DNA from: a virus
DNA: 38,588 nucleotides
Reading direction: 5' to 3' (one strand)
IMG/VR virus record: IMGVR_UViG_3300001450_000006
Coordinates: 1 to 38,588 of that record
Positions within the stretch are counted from its first letter, which is position 1. Each line of letters starts with the position of its first letter. The position numbers were made by a program, and so were the translations under genes. Below are positions 38,448 to 38,588 of the stretch, piece by piece. The notes beneath the pieces were generated by a model. The model was given only the letters and a program-made list of their open reading frames with translations. It did no database searches and was not told the DNA's origin.

Positions 38448-38588
38448 TTAGTGTAGTGGTCGCATTGCAGCCGCTATGACCGTACCTATCAGCACTTGCA
38501 ATACGCCAATGACTGCTTCGTGCTCGAACAACGATTGCCACTTGCCAAAGCCTCCGCTCACTTCTACGATCTGGTAGAAGATGATCAA
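38448..38588 (-). CDS. Holin-like membrane protein, 3' part (joins 1..341)
   Basis: This is the 3' end of the 136-aa holin-like gene whose 5' part is at 1-341; bases 38518-38588 are the repeat of 1-71. It codes for the second membrane segment (VIGVLQVLIGTVIAAAM) and ends with TAA at 38448-38450. Only 70 bases (38448-38517) are new coding sequence. Confidence 0.75.
   Translation of the reverse strand: MIIFYQIVEVSGGFGKWQSLFEHEAVIGVLQVLIGTVIAAAMRPLH
38518..38588. repeat. Terminal direct repeat, right copy
   Basis: Identical to 1-71. See the left copy for the reading as circular overlap. The true genome would then be 38,517 bases. Confidence 0.93.

Overview
The window is a complete or near-complete genome of a tailed, probably short-tailed (podovirus-like) dsDNA bacteriophage. 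Its first 71 bases are repeated exactly as its last 71 bases (1-71 = 38518-38588), and a holin-like gene reads through the join without a break. The molecule is therefore best read as a circle of 38,517 unique bases cut at an arbitrary point (circularly permuted genome or circular assembly). There is no integrase, repressor, tRNA, CRISPR array, insertion sequence or phage RNA polymerase that I can recognise. This suggests a virulent phage transcribed by host polymerase. The host is not identifiable from the sequence; relatives that come to mind are mostly aquatic phages, but that is an impression.

There are two opposing transcription units. The leftward (minus-strand) late unit starts near 23.6 kb, runs down to base 1, crosses the join and ends at 38,002. 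In order it holds a large repeat-containing protein of unknown role, a probable small terminase, an unknown protein, large terminase, portal, a zinc-ribbon protein, a 49-aa protein, a probable scaffold, the major capsid protein, a probable head decoration protein, small head-associated proteins, a head-tail adaptor, a tail nozzle/stabilisation-like protein, three large probable ejection proteins, a 1073-aa tail fibre, and small membrane proteins likely to act in lysis. The rightward (plus-strand) early unit starts at a near-consensus sigma-70 promoter at 23,797 and ends at 38,012. It carries many very small unknown genes, then a replication/recombination set: MSMEG_6728-like protein, ribbon-helix-helix protein, iron-sulfur PD-(D/E)XK nuclease, Sak4-like ATPase, SSB-like protein, ParB-methyltransferase fusion, UDG-PolA fusion and DUF3987-type helicase. 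It closes with an M15-like peptidase that is the endolysin candidate. The two units meet tail to tail with an 11-base overlap.

Non-coding DNA is concentrated in four places. 23.60-23.84 kb is the divergent promoter/operator with TAGTACTA-type palindromes. 24.36-25.10 kb holds a 15-bp hairpin, an array of 18-bp palindromic repeats and AT-rich DNA. 26.44-26.91 kb holds two oppositely oriented clusters of an ACTTCTAC iteron around a (TA)n tract and looks like a replication origin. 35.80-35.95 kb lies between the polymerase and a 70-aa gene and can fold into a compact three-helix junction whose closing stem competes with a hairpin that would hide the ribosome-binding site, a riboswitch-like layout I do not recognise as a known class.

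Other signals worth pursuing are a four-copy 25-bp inverted-repeat element (8181, 24423, 28562, 37451), a DLL motif at the extreme C-terminus of four early proteins (a possible sliding-clamp or partner-binding tail), and a 28-bp near-identical repeat shared by the tail-fibre gene and an early gene.
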